Below, in pieces: positions 41,652 through 49,747 of a stretch of 64,000 nt of DNA (position 1 is its first letter; the number at the start of each line of letters is the position of its first letter). Both the position numbers and the translations under genes were made by a program. The notes beneath the pieces are model-generated. The model saw nothing but the letters and a program-made list of their open reading frames with translations, was not told the DNA's origin and did no database searches. Origin of the DNA: Maricaulis sp965242785 (GTDB taxonomy: Bacteria > Pseudomonadota > Alphaproteobacteria > Caulobacterales > Maricaulaceae); the NCBI GenBank assembly GCA_965242785.1, contig CBDETA010000002.1:62001-126000 (forward strand). The letters are read 5' to 3'.

Positions 41652-42841
41652 TTTCGCCAAGCCAAATGGTGCAGTGCGGTTACGAAATCAGGAAAGACAT
41701 TGCAGCCGGAACCGTATGGAAGCTTGAGGTCGACCTCTCGCATATTCTGAGCCACACAGTAAACGGGTTGCTCCCCACGCACACTGTATCCGACTTCAAA
41801 AAGCGTACCAGGGCTACTGCCGTTCAAGATTGCGAAGAGCGCGTCACAATTGCGGATCGCCTCCAAATCTTTCGCAACAACTTCCTCCGCTGGACCGTGC
41901 CCTATGTCATGGACTGGGCTGAATACCGTCATGCGTAGCTGCTGCATTATGGTTCGCGCTTCATCAATCAGGGCGCGTTGGCCAAGCTCTCTGAATGGTC
42001 CGGCGAGATAAACTGTGCCGCCCTTCAAATACACAGGCTGACGCCCACTCTTCGCAGCGGCATCAGCTGGTATTATGGGTAGTGCGGCGGTCTCTATGTA
42101 AGTTGCTGCCGCTTGCGAAGCATACTCCGCCGCTTCGAGCGGAGAACGGTTCTGGATACCCCAGGCTAGTGTGAACGCGGCGACAAAAACATCGCCGGAG
42201 CCGATCGTAAAGACCGAACTGGTCTCATATGCGGGAACTTGTCCGATAACCCCGTTTTGCCCAACAACCAGAGCGCCGTCGAGGCCCTGCTTGACCAGCA
42301 CAAGTTCGGCGGCTTCCCGTTCTAGCAACAGCTGTGCACCAGCCGCGCCGCCCTGACCGACTAAGCGCTTCAACTCGCCGGAGTTTGCAACAAAAGCAAG
42401 GCGTTCCGCCGCGCCCCCCGTTTCGCGAAATCCCTTCGGATTACTTGGGGACTGAGGGTCGTAGACACACACCCGTGCTGAAACTCGCGGAGAACACTCC
42501 ATCATGCCGAAGAGAACAGCTACGTCGGCTTCGACCTCGAAATCGGGCGATTTCTCTATAGCCGCTGGACTTGGGTAAACCGTTGGAGTGGAAAGGCAGT
42601 GCAGGTACTCAAATCCGACCAGCCTCTTGCTTTGGTGGTGGCTCACGTCAACGCCAAAGCTTTCGAAGATCGGGCGAATTCGACTTACGTCCTTATCCGG
42701 CAACACAGTGTGGAGTTTGATCTCCCCAACATGACCAGATAACGCCGCAGCTGCCCGGCCGGCTGAGCCGTAGATTTCATCCCAGTGGGGGAAAGCGCAT
42801 CGTTCCCCGTACACTCCCCCGATTACGTCTACTGAGGTCAT
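41648..42841 (-). CDS. PfkB-like kinase fused to nucleoside 2-deoxyribosyltransferase
   Basis: 397 residues. Residues 1-265 resemble a PfkB ribokinase-type kinase: the C-terminal GSGDVFVAAF box with the catalytic Asp is at about residue 223 and VKQGLDGALVV precedes it. Residues 275-397 resemble nucleoside 2-deoxyribosyltransferase: VYLAGPFRELGQRALIDEA, CDALFAILNGSSPGTLFEVGY with the catalytic Glu. The fusion could swap a nucleobase onto a sugar and phosphorylate the sugar or nucleoside. It overlaps both neighbours by four bases (ATGA at each end). Such fusions are uncommon, and the natural substrate here is not known. Confidence 0.82.
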   Translation of the reverse strand: MTSVDVIGGVYGERCAFPHWDEIYGSAGRAAAALSGHVGEIKLHTVLPDKDVSRIRPIFESFGVDVSHHQSKRLVGFEYLHCLSTPTVYPSPAAIEKSPDFEVEADVAVLFGMMECSPRVSARVCVYDPQSPSNPKGFRETGGAAERLAFVANSGELKRLVGQGGAAGAQLLLEREAAELVLVKQGLDGALVVGQNGVIGQVPAYETSSVFTIGSGDVFVAAFTLAWGIQNRSPLEAAEYASQAAATYIETAALPIIPADAAAKSGRQPVYLKGGTVYLAGPFRELGQRALIDEARTIMQQLRMTVFSPVHDIGHGPAEEVVAKDLEAIRNCDALFAILNGSSPGTLFEVGYSVRGEQPVYCVAQNMREVDLKLPYGSGCNVFPDFVTALHHLAWRK

Positions 42842-43188
42842 GCCGGACGGATTTCAATTTCAATACGCCCGCCAGAGATTGATTTCACCTCCGCCTCATA
42901 GGCGTAGCCGCCGTGAATGCACTCAATCAAGTCAACAAGGCGTGGGGAGGTAATTGCGCCAGCGATCCCCCCTGTTTTGGCATCTCGGACCACGATCCGA
43001 TTGCGTGGGCTGGTCTCCAACTCGACATGGAGAATATCGCCTATGCTCAGTCCGCTGACCACAGCAGCGACAGGTGAATTCAACGCGGTAAGTTCGACTA
43101 TAGCGCATTTGTCTTTCCCGCTGAGCCCGCCACCTACTTCTGACCGCCATTCGTCGCTGCTGCCGCCTCCTCCGCCACCACCAGACAT
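42838..43188 (-). CDS. Small protein with N-terminal poly-Gly tail (putative QueC substrate)
   Basis: 116 residues. The ribosome site AAGGAGGTGA is nearly ideal and lies about four bases from the ATG, so strong expression is expected. The N-terminus is MSGGGGGGGSSDEW followed by EVGGGLSGKDK, then a small beta-rich domain (CAIVELTALNSPVAAVV, DILHVELETSPRNRIVVRD, EAEVKSISGGRIEIEIRPA). I know no family name for the domain. A free Gly-rich N-terminus next to a QueC-like enzyme is the arrangement expected if QueC attaches a nucleobase to the tail. It is the first gene of the four-gene operon. Confidence 0.75.
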   Translation of the reverse strand: MSGGGGGGGSSDEWRSEVGGGLSGKDKCAIVELTALNSPVAAVVSGLSIGDILHVELETSPRNRIVVRDAKTGGIAGAITSPRLVDLIECIHGGYAYEAEVKSISGGRIEIEIRPA

Positions 43189-43419
43189 CAGCTCACCTCC
43201 TTGGAATCACTCAACCAATGAACCTTACATGTCTTTTCAGCGCCCGCAAGTTGAGTCAATTGCACCCTTGTGCGATGGGCGCGCCGAGAACTGCGAGGCG
43301 ATGTGAATAACCCGTCGTTTTCTGTCCTCCGCCGTAGATATTGTGGGCAGCGGATCGGGACACGCAGCATCGCCCGCGCTGCGCGCGTGCCAAAAATTTT
43401 CGTAACTACTGAAAAGAAA

Positions 43420-43474
43420 TGGCGCACTCAAGGGGACTCGAACCTCTGAGCTCTGCCTTCGGAGGACAGCACTC
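43420..43474 (-). other. 3' fragment of a tRNA-Arg(CCG) gene (integration scar)
   Basis: On the minus strand the sequence runs from the D-stem 3' strand (GAGTG) through CTGTC-CTCCGAA-GGCAG (anticodon CCG), the variable loop AGCTC, the T-arm AGAGGTTCGAGTCCCCT (one mismatch), TGAGTGC and GCCA. The expected 5' half (GCACTCA...) is missing. tRNA 3' ends are common attB sites for integrases, and a detached 3' half is a typical attL/attR remnant. The rest of the 43189-43740 gap has no other gene. Confidence 0.65.
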
Positions 43475-43509
43475 ATTCTCTCTCGCCCCGCTATCGATCA
43501 CCACGACAA

Positions 43510-43740
43510 CTAAACAGCCTTAAACGGGACAGACCCTGGTACGAACCCCACCTTGGGCCAGTAGGCGATAGCACCGTTCAATTCAGTCCGCTCTTGCGCC
43601 GAAGCAGACATCAGTTTGTTGCTGGTCATGACATCAGCGCGACCACGTTCAACAAGCCAATAGGCATACCGACAACCGCTATTTCGCCATCCAACGCGGT
43701 CTCCCGCTAGCAGTGTGCACGCATGGTATAATTCCGGCGT
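43510..43740 (-). pseudogene. Possible 5'-truncated gene remnant
   Basis: The frame CTLLAGDRVGWRNSGCRY...VERGRADVMTSNKLMSASAQERTELNGAIAYWPKVGFVPGSVPF ends in a stop at 43510 and looks like real protein, but no start codon with a ribosome site lies before the recombinase gene at 43741. The recombinase start may have been joined on by an insertion. Low confidence. Confidence 0.3.
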
Positions 43741-45390
43741 ATGAACGCCATCATTATCGCTCGGGTTTCGACGGAGGATCAAAAATCCGGGCCCGCGCAG
43801 CTTGAGCGCCTTAGGCGTTATTGTGGGCAAAAGGGCTTCCAAGTCATCCGGGAGTTCGACTACGACGAAAGCGCCTACAAACAGCGACGCTCAGAGTTTG
43901 ATGCCATTTTGCGCCAGATTGAGGCCAGCAAAAGCGTAATCGCTGTGTGCTTTGACAAGGTGGACCGCCTATCGAGGAATACTTTCGACGTGCGCGTCGC
44001 CAAGCTCTATGAGCGCGCGGTGGCCAATGAGATCGAGCTACATTTTGCGTCGGACGGACAGGTCATCAATGGGTCGATTTCCGCGGTCGAAAAATTCCAA
44101 TTCGGCATGAGCTTGGGTCTGGCTAAGTACTATTCCGATGCCATCAGCGACAATGTGCGGCGGCGTTTCGAGCACAAGCGTGCGCAAGGCGAGATCGTTG
44201 GGCCGGCACCTTTCGGCTATCAAAGCCTGCACATCGACCGGGAACGGCGATTGAGATCTGATGTCGTTATTGACCCCGCGCGGGCGCCTTATGTCGCTGA
44301 GATGTTCGAGCGCTATGCGATTGGCGATACCTCTATAGCGAAGTTGACCCAGGACATGAACGCGCGCGGCGTGACAACGGTGCGAGGCGGAAAGCTATGG
44401 CCCAGCTTTGTTCAAGGTGTCCTGCGAAACCCGTTTTATTGCGGGGTCGCAATTTCAAAGAAATACAAGCTGCGCTACCGGCACCGATACTCAACTCTTG
44501 TGTCGCGAGACCTATGGGACCGTGTGCAAGCGCGTATGGACGGGCGAAATCTCAATCCTACGCACAGCATCCGCACGCGAGAGTTTTTGTTTCGTACAAT
44601 TCTCAAGCCTTGCCCAAGGTGTGGGTGCTCGATTACCGCGCAGAAGAAGCGGGAAAAGCATGTCTATTACAGCTGTTCGAACTCCAAGGGCACCTGCAAG
44701 AGGCTCTACGTCAACGAACAGGTCCTGCTTGAAGCGGTTCAAAAGGTGCTGGCGAAAATCAAATTCGAGAACGCTGAGATTGAACGGATTGAAAGTTTCC
44801 TCGCCGACCGCTTCCGAGACAACGCGCGCTACCACCGTGAGCGGTTATGCAAGGCTCAAGCGGAAATGCGGGCGCTCCAGGCGGCTGGGCATCGATTGCT
44901 GGACTTGCTGCTCAATCAGACCATCGACGAGAACGTCTTTGATGAAAAACATGCCGATATCGAGGCTAAGAAAACCAAGCTGCAGGCCGAAATCGCCACA
45001 CTATCAGACGCCGATAGAGGCTATGTCGATTACGCCAAGATCGTGTTGCTCATTCTGCGAGATGCGGCGAGCCACTTCGAGTGTTCTAACATTGCCGAAA
45101 AGCGGGCGATTATTCGCATAATTTTTGAGAACATGTCGCTGGACGGCAAAACGTTGAACTACAGCCTTCGTTCGCCATTCGACGTGCTTTTTGGAACCGA
45201 ACGTTCCAGTTTGCTCCGCCGACTGGATGAACTTAGAACATCGGACTGGGCGGACCTTGTTGGTCAGTTTGAACGAGAGGGCGATGCTCTCGGCCCTTCG
45301 TCCACATTGGGCGGGATTATCCGTCATCGCCTTGGTCAGCTTCGCGTTCACGCTCCAGGCGCAACGCTACTTCCGCCAGCACGCCAATAA
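43741..45390 (+). CDS. Large serine recombinase
   Basis: 549 residues. The resolvase catalytic domain has the nucleophile Ser10 in IIARVSTEDQ, and the Arg-rich segment KVDRLSRNTFD. A recombinase (DUF) domain (about 150-250) is followed by a zinc-ribbon motif CPRCGCSITAQ...CSNSKGTCKRLY (about 297-322), then a long coiled coil (about 340-420). This is the form of phage and element integrases that catalyse unidirectional insertion. Its attachment site cannot be read here. It lies at the left edge of block C. Confidence 0.92.
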   Translation: MNAIIIARVSTEDQKSGPAQLERLRRYCGQKGFQVIREFDYDESAYKQRRSEFDAILRQIEASKSVIAVCFDKVDRLSRNTFDVRVAKLYERAVANEIELHFASDGQVINGSISAVEKFQFGMSLGLAKYYSDAISDNVRRRFEHKRAQGEIVGPAPFGYQSLHIDRERRLRSDVVIDPARAPYVAEMFERYAIGDTSIAKLTQDMNARGVTTVRGGKLWPSFVQGVLRNPFYCGVAISKKYKLRYRHRYSTLVSRDLWDRVQARMDGRNLNPTHSIRTREFLFRTILKPCPRCGCSITAQKKREKHVYYSCSNSKGTCKRLYVNEQVLLEAVQKVLAKIKFENAEIERIESFLADRFRDNARYHRERLCKAQAEMRALQAAGHRLLDLLLNQTIDENVFDEKHADIEAKKTKLQAEIATLSDADRGYVDYAKIVLLILRDAASHFECSNIAEKRAIIRIIFENMSLDGKTLNYSLRSPFDVLFGTERSSLLRRLDELRTSDWADLVGQFEREGDALGPSSTLGGIIRHRLGQLRVHAPGATLLPPARQ

Positions 45391-45499
45391 GCTCGAAATA
45401 GTTTGCTTCAGCGGCTCGTTTGTCTTTTTCCGGCATGTCGGCAGGCAGGTGACGACGGACGTGATCAGAGCGCGGAACATTTGGATATGGGTCATGCAT
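45317..45499 (-). CDS. Small hypothetical protein
   Basis: 60 residues from ATG 45499, running into the recombinase 3' end (74-base overlap). It starts MHDPYPNVPRSDHVRRHLP and then has a helical segment AEANYFELIGVLAEVALRLERERE, suggesting a small helical protein. The ribosome site (GAGGG) is only two bases from the ATG, which is weak support. It would be divergent from the ATPase gene at 45610. No family is known. Confidence 0.4.
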   Translation of the reverse strand: MHDPYPNVPRSDHVRRHLPADMPEKDKRAAEANYFELIGVLAEVALRLEREREADQGDDG

Positions 45500-45609
45500 T
45501 ACCCTCAAGCCTACTGACCCACGACTATCCGTCGAGGCTTGGAGAGGCGCGCAATTCGCGCGCCAGCAAGCCTGAGGGGATAGAGGCATAGCCGGTAGGC
45601 TGAAACTCT

Positions 45610-47019
45610 ATGACACAAAACCATCAAGACGCTCCAGGAGGGTCGGAGCGCAACAGGCAAAACAAGACCCTTGTCCCGGTCGTATCCGCAATCGGCCCGT
45701 CAGGCGAAATCATCGAGACGGTGTTTGACAGCAAGGACGACAAGCCTCGCCTGGCGATCTGGCGGCACGGCAAGGCGGCTGTCCTTGATAGCTATTGTCC
45801 GGACACGGCCACGCGTTATGTGCCGATGCGCAATATCGCAGCCTTGGTCGAGCATAATGTGGTGCGCTTGCCCCAGGCACCGATGGATTATGGCGAGGTG
45901 GCGGATCTGGTCGAAGCGATCCGCGCCTATATCCATAAATATGTCGATGTGCCGGACGCCTTTGAACGTCTGGCGGCGAACTATGTTTTGCTAAGCTGGG
46001 TGCATGACCGGTTCAACGAGCTGCCGTATCTGCGTCGCCGCGGCGATTATGGAACGGGCAAGACGCGCTTTCTCACCGTCATCGGTTCGATTTGTTACAA
46101 GCCGATCTTTGCCGGGGGTGCGTCTACGACCTCGCCGATCTTTCATCTGCTCGATCAGATCGGCGGCACGCTGATCATTGATGAGGCGGATTTTCGGTTT
46201 TCTGATGAGAGCGCGCTGATCGCCAAAATTCTCAATGCCGGCAATGTCAAAGGCTATCCGGTGCTGCGCAGCGAGACCAGCAATGGCAAGGATTTCGTGC
46301 CGCGCGCCTTCAAGGTGTTCGGACCCAAGATCATCGGCATGCGCGGTCGCTATGATGATCCGGCTTTGGAGAGCCGGTTTTTAACCGAGACCAGCTCGAA
46401 CCCATCCTTGCGCGCCGATGTGCCCATCAGCCTGCCCAGCCAGCAGGAGGCCGATGCCTCGATCCTGCGCAACAAGCTCTTGATGTATCGCTTCAGCCAG
46501 TTCGCGTGCTTTGGTGACCCCAAACCCTTGGACGTTGACCAGCACGCCATTGAACCGCGCATGCATCAAATCCTGGCACCGCTTTTATCCGTCACAGAGG
46601 CACAAGAGGACCGCGAGGCGATTTTGGCCCATGCGGTCGCCGCTCAGGCGGCATTGGCAGATGCGCGTGGGCAATCGCTGGAAGCGGAAGTGCTCACCGT
46701 CATCAAAAAGCGCATGCAGGCGGAGACAGGACCGGGCGTGAGTGTGCAATCGATTGCGACAGATCATGCCCGCGCGTTTCAGGATCGGTCGGTCAAACCG
46801 GTTGGCGCCCGCGCCATGGGACATGTCGTGCGTACCCGGCTCAATGTGAAGACCACCAAGAGCCATGGCGTTTTCATCGTGCCAAAGCTGCAGAGCGATA
46901 CGTTGGAACGGCTTTATCGACGCTATGGCGTGAGCGATGAGGATGTCGCCCTTCTGGCTGAGAAACTCGGTGAGGTCACGCGGGTGGAGACTGGGGATGT
47001 CGGGGAGGATGGCCGGTAG
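45610..47019 (+). CDS. AAA-type ATPase / plasmid helicase-like protein
   Basis: 469 residues. The nucleotide-binding motifs are Walker A GDYGTGKTRF (about residues 145-153) and Walker B GGTLIIDEADF (about 188-198), with a sensor-like FVPRAFKVFGPKIIGMRGRYDDPALESR motif. This is like the D5/VirE-type helicase ATPases of plasmid and phage replication modules, though no primase domain is fused to it. The N-terminal 60 residues are disordered. It precedes the DUF3768 and parB genes, as on plasmids. A role in replication or element maintenance is inferred from neighbours. Confidence 0.65.
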   Translation: MTQNHQDAPGGSERNRQNKTLVPVVSAIGPSGEIIETVFDSKDDKPRLAIWRHGKAAVLDSYCPDTATRYVPMRNIAALVEHNVVRLPQAPMDYGEVADLVEAIRAYIHKYVDVPDAFERLAANYVLLSWVHDRFNELPYLRRRGDYGTGKTRFLTVIGSICYKPIFAGGASTTSPIFHLLDQIGGTLIIDEADFRFSDESALIAKILNAGNVKGYPVLRSETSNGKDFVPRAFKVFGPKIIGMRGRYDDPALESRFLTETSSNPSLRADVPISLPSQQEADASILRNKLLMYRFSQFACFGDPKPLDVDQHAIEPRMHQILAPLLSVTEAQEDREAILAHAVAAQAALADARGQSLEAEVLTVIKKRMQAETGPGVSVQSIATDHARAFQDRSVKPVGARAMGHVVRTRLNVKTTKSHGVFIVPKLQSDTLERLYRRYGVSDEDVALLAEKLGEVTRVETGDVGEDGR

Positions 47020-47079
47020 GCCGAGACGGCTTAGCCGTCCACCACTGATATGCGCCGTTCGCCCTGGCCTCGCGCCGTC

Positions 47080-47116
47080 GCGCCTTCGGGGATGTCCCTA
47101 ACATCCCCGAAGGCGC
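47080..47116. repeat. 16-bp perfect inverted repeat
   Basis: GCGCCTTCGGGGATGT, a five-base loop (CCCTA), then its exact complement. It lies 60 bases after the ATPase gene and 180 before the DUF3768 gene. It has no T-tract, so it may be a binding or origin site rather than an intrinsic terminator. Confidence 0.8.
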
Positions 47117-47298
47117 GCGCACGCGCGAAAACCGCGCATGACCCAGCCTGTGGGGATAACGCCGCCTATGCGACCATGAGGGCTGTGCGGGACCTGCCGC
47201 CCGCACAAACAAGCGTTCAGTTTGGAAGACACCGTTTTGCTCGGTGTCGTCCGCCGGCACCGATCCTCGATGCCGGCGACGCGATAAGGAGCAAAATC

Positions 47299-47643
47299 AT
47301 GTCGACGACTGATGACGATTGTCGAACCTGCGGGATCCGCGATCTCAATGATGCCTTGCGCATCAAGGGAGAGGGCGGACAAATCCTGATCACCCCGGGC
47401 GTCGTCCACCGCGGCGATGCCTTCATCGCTCAAGCGGTGGCGGCCATGCAGGCCCAAAGTGAGTTTTCCGAAGAAAACGACCCTTATGGCGAGCATGATT
47501 TTGGCCGGGTCGTGATCGATGACGAGCCGGTCCTGTGGAAGATCGATTATTATGATCCGACGCTGAAATATGGCTCGGATGATCCCACTGATCCGGAAAA
47601 AACGACGCGGGTTTTGACGCTTTTCTTGGCAGAGGAGTATTAG
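47299..47643 (+). CDS. DUF3768 family protein
   Basis: 114 residues from ATG 47299, with AAGGAG nine bases upstream. The family is unmistakable: IRDLNDALRIKGEGGQILITPGVV, NDPYGEHDFGRVVIDDEPVLWKIDYYD and KTTRVLTLFLAEEY. DUF3768 genes are found on alphaproteobacterial plasmids and elements; their function is unknown. It converges on the parB-like gene with a shared bidirectional terminator. Confidence 0.92.
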   Translation: MSTTDDDCRTCGIRDLNDALRIKGEGGQILITPGVVHRGDAFIAQAVAAMQAQSEFSEENDPYGEHDFGRVVIDDEPVLWKIDYYDPTLKYGSDDPTDPEKTTRVLTLFLAEEY

Positions 47644-47668
47644 GTCCTTTAAGTCCCACGCGATGGGC

Positions 47669-47697
47669 AAAAAAAGAGCGGGCGCAAGCCCGCTCTT
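47669..47697 (-). terminator. Intrinsic terminator between DUF3768 and parB
   Basis: AAGAGCGGGC (47674-47683), loop GCAA, GCCCGCTCTT (47688-47697): a perfect ten-base stem. On the minus strand it is followed by a run of T, giving a strong terminator for parB. It may also stop the DUF3768 transcript. Confidence 0.85.
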
Positions 47698-47714
47698 GAT
47701 TGTGTGATGGGAGC

Positions 47715-49454
47715 TTATGCCGCGTCCGGCACCGGCTCGGGCGCCTTGGCTTCGGCGTCCTCTTGGGCGGCGCTGAGGGCAGTGATGAGATCGGTGAAGG
47801 CAGCCAGCTGACCGCCGGTTTTTTCCGTATAGGTCGAGAAGGGAAAGCCCAGATAGCGCGGTGCCCAGGGTGTATCGCGCTCGGTGAGGCCGGTCTTGAG
47901 GGCTTCGATCTGCTGGGAGCGGGTTTGGTCCTGATTGGCTTTGGCAATCGCCTCGCCGCGTGTCTCGGCCAACATGGCGTTGATTGCGGGTTTGTCGCGG
48001 ACCAGTTCGAAAAATCCATCATCGCTGGACCAGTGCACGCTCGGATCGATCTTCATGGCCTGCCCGGCCAGTTCAACGCCGATGGAACCGGCCTCAAGGC
48101 TTTCTGCCATGAGAAAGGTGATCACACGCATCAGCTCAGCGTGGGGGAGCGCAGTGAGCTTGTCGAAGAGGACCGCGAAGGCATCCGGCTTGGCGCTGGA
48201 AGTGACCAGTGGGCTGGCGTCAAAGGGCATGTCGAGGAGGCAGCAGACCGCCGCTCGTTCTTTCTCGAAGGCGGCTTGTGCCGGAGCGTTTTCAAGGCTT
48301 GAAGCGGTTGATCCGCACAGGCAGCGTTGCGGGTCAGCTTTCACCGACCAAAGGTCTGATCCCACCAGCAGATGCGCCGCGATGAGCGGCAGTGCCAGAT
48401 CAGGCGTTTCAACAAGCTTGGCGCGTACCATCGCGTGACGATGAAGCGCGATATAATTTTCCAGCTTCTTGGTGAGTTCCGGCTTGTGTGGTTTCTCGCT
48501 TGCCGCTTGTGGGTTGGTAGCAGCTTCCAGCTGACGGATGGCGCGGTAGGAGAGATAGCCTTCATGCACGCTGACAGCGCCATCGGACGCGATATCGAGG
48601 ATGATATGACCGCCTTGGGTCTTTGAGCGCTTTTCATAGTCCCACGTTTCAAAATAGCGCTCGACCGGGATAATCTCGACATCGCTCCATCCAGCCGCAA
48701 GATAGTCCTCACGCATCTGATCGATGGCGGCCATCTGGAGGGTCCAGAACGCCTCGCTGTCGTCGAAATAGGCGGTGTCACCAAAAAGGTCTGTGATGAT
48801 CTGGCCGGGATAGTCGTTCAGATCAAAAAGAGCCGTCTCGGTCTGGATCGATTGGCCGCCCATCAGCCATTGCTTCAAGCGCAAGCCGGTGGGGGCGTAT
48901 TCGGCCTTGTCGGTCAGGCGTCGCATCCATTCGCGTTGTTGGTCCTTGCTGGCAAGGGTGAGTGTTTGCAGCGTGGCGGCATCAATCTCGTCCTTGCGGA
49001 AGGCTGTTTTGATCGGCGTGATCAGCTTGCCCAGAGCGAGGCGCTGTTTGATGTGGCGCGGTGTCTTGGCGAACAGGACCGCGACCTCTTCGACGCTGCG
49101 GCCCTTGGCGACGAGTTTGGCGAAGGCTTCGCATTCACTCATCGGGTCCGGCTCGAGCCGGGCGAGGTTTTCGATCAGCGAGATTTCCAAAGCATCGGCT
49201 TCGCTTTGAGTGTCCAAGACCATGCAGGGCAGCTCAGCGAGGGTCTCTGCCGCCTTGGCGGCAAAATAGCGGCGCCGACCTGCGACAATCTCGAAACGGC
49301 CTGATTGCTCGGTTGGCACCACGATCAAGGGATTGAGGATGCCTTTTTCTGTGATGCTGGGAAGCAGATCATCGATGCCCGGAGCCTTTCGGCCATGGCG
49401 CATATTGAGCTTGGAAATGGAAAGCTGCTCAATTGGGAGGGTGACTATATTCAT
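47715..49454 (-). CDS. ParB/RepB/Spo0J family partition protein
   Basis: 579 residues. The ParB N-terminal domain has IEQLSISKLNMRHG, GILNPLIVVP and VAGRRRYFAAKAA, followed by the helix-turn-helix part (IENLARLEPDPMSECEAFAKLVAKGRSVEEVAVLFAKTPRHIKQRLAL). The long C-terminal region is typical of plasmid ParB-like proteins, which bind parS and drive segregation or act as clamp CTPases. No parA gene is present, so it may be a stand-alone regulator. It is divergent from the coupling-protein gene at 49748. Confidence 0.9.
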   Translation of the reverse strand: MNIVTLPIEQLSISKLNMRHGRKAPGIDDLLPSITEKGILNPLIVVPTEQSGRFEIVAGRRRYFAAKAAETLAELPCMVLDTQSEADALEISLIENLARLEPDPMSECEAFAKLVAKGRSVEEVAVLFAKTPRHIKQRLALGKLITPIKTAFRKDEIDAATLQTLTLASKDQQREWMRRLTDKAEYAPTGLRLKQWLMGGQSIQTETALFDLNDYPGQIITDLFGDTAYFDDSEAFWTLQMAAIDQMREDYLAAGWSDVEIIPVERYFETWDYEKRSKTQGGHIILDIASDGAVSVHEGYLSYRAIRQLEAATNPQAASEKPHKPELTKKLENYIALHRHAMVRAKLVETPDLALPLIAAHLLVGSDLWSVKADPQRCLCGSTASSLENAPAQAAFEKERAAVCCLLDMPFDASPLVTSSAKPDAFAVLFDKLTALPHAELMRVITFLMAESLEAGSIGVELAGQAMKIDPSVHWSSDDGFFELVRDKPAINAMLAETRGEAIAKANQDQTRSQQIEALKTGLTERDTPWAPRYLGFPFSTYTEKTGGQLAAFTDLITALSAAQEDAEAKAPEPVPDAA

Positions 49455-49747
49455 CGGGGTTTCTCCGCTGGTTTGAAGGCCCGCCTGGATGCGGGCGACA
49501 CGAAGAGACCCAGCGCTGTGATCAAGCCGCAGAGCGCATCCAATGGACCGTAGCGAAGCGAAGGACCCGGCTTGCCGGGTTGCGATCGGCGGCGCACAGC
49601 GCTAGGCGCGATGAGGAGCCCTGACAGGCGGTGCACACGCGAAGCCTCTGGTAAATTCGATCTCTGTCTGGTTGGTCAGAACAAAGGCGCGCAAAGCGCG
49701 CCGCACCCAGTCTGCGGGGATAGCCCATCTGGGCGCACACTGAAGGC

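Noticed and set aside
36482..43188. A complete type IV CBASS locus
   Set aside because: QueC-like and OGG-fold genes are present, but no CD-NTase cyclase, effector or TGT-like gene was seen, so it cannot be called CBASS.
43420..43500. Intact tRNA-Arg gene
   Set aside because: The acceptor 5' strand and D-stem are not present upstream of the 3' half, so a cloverleaf cannot form.
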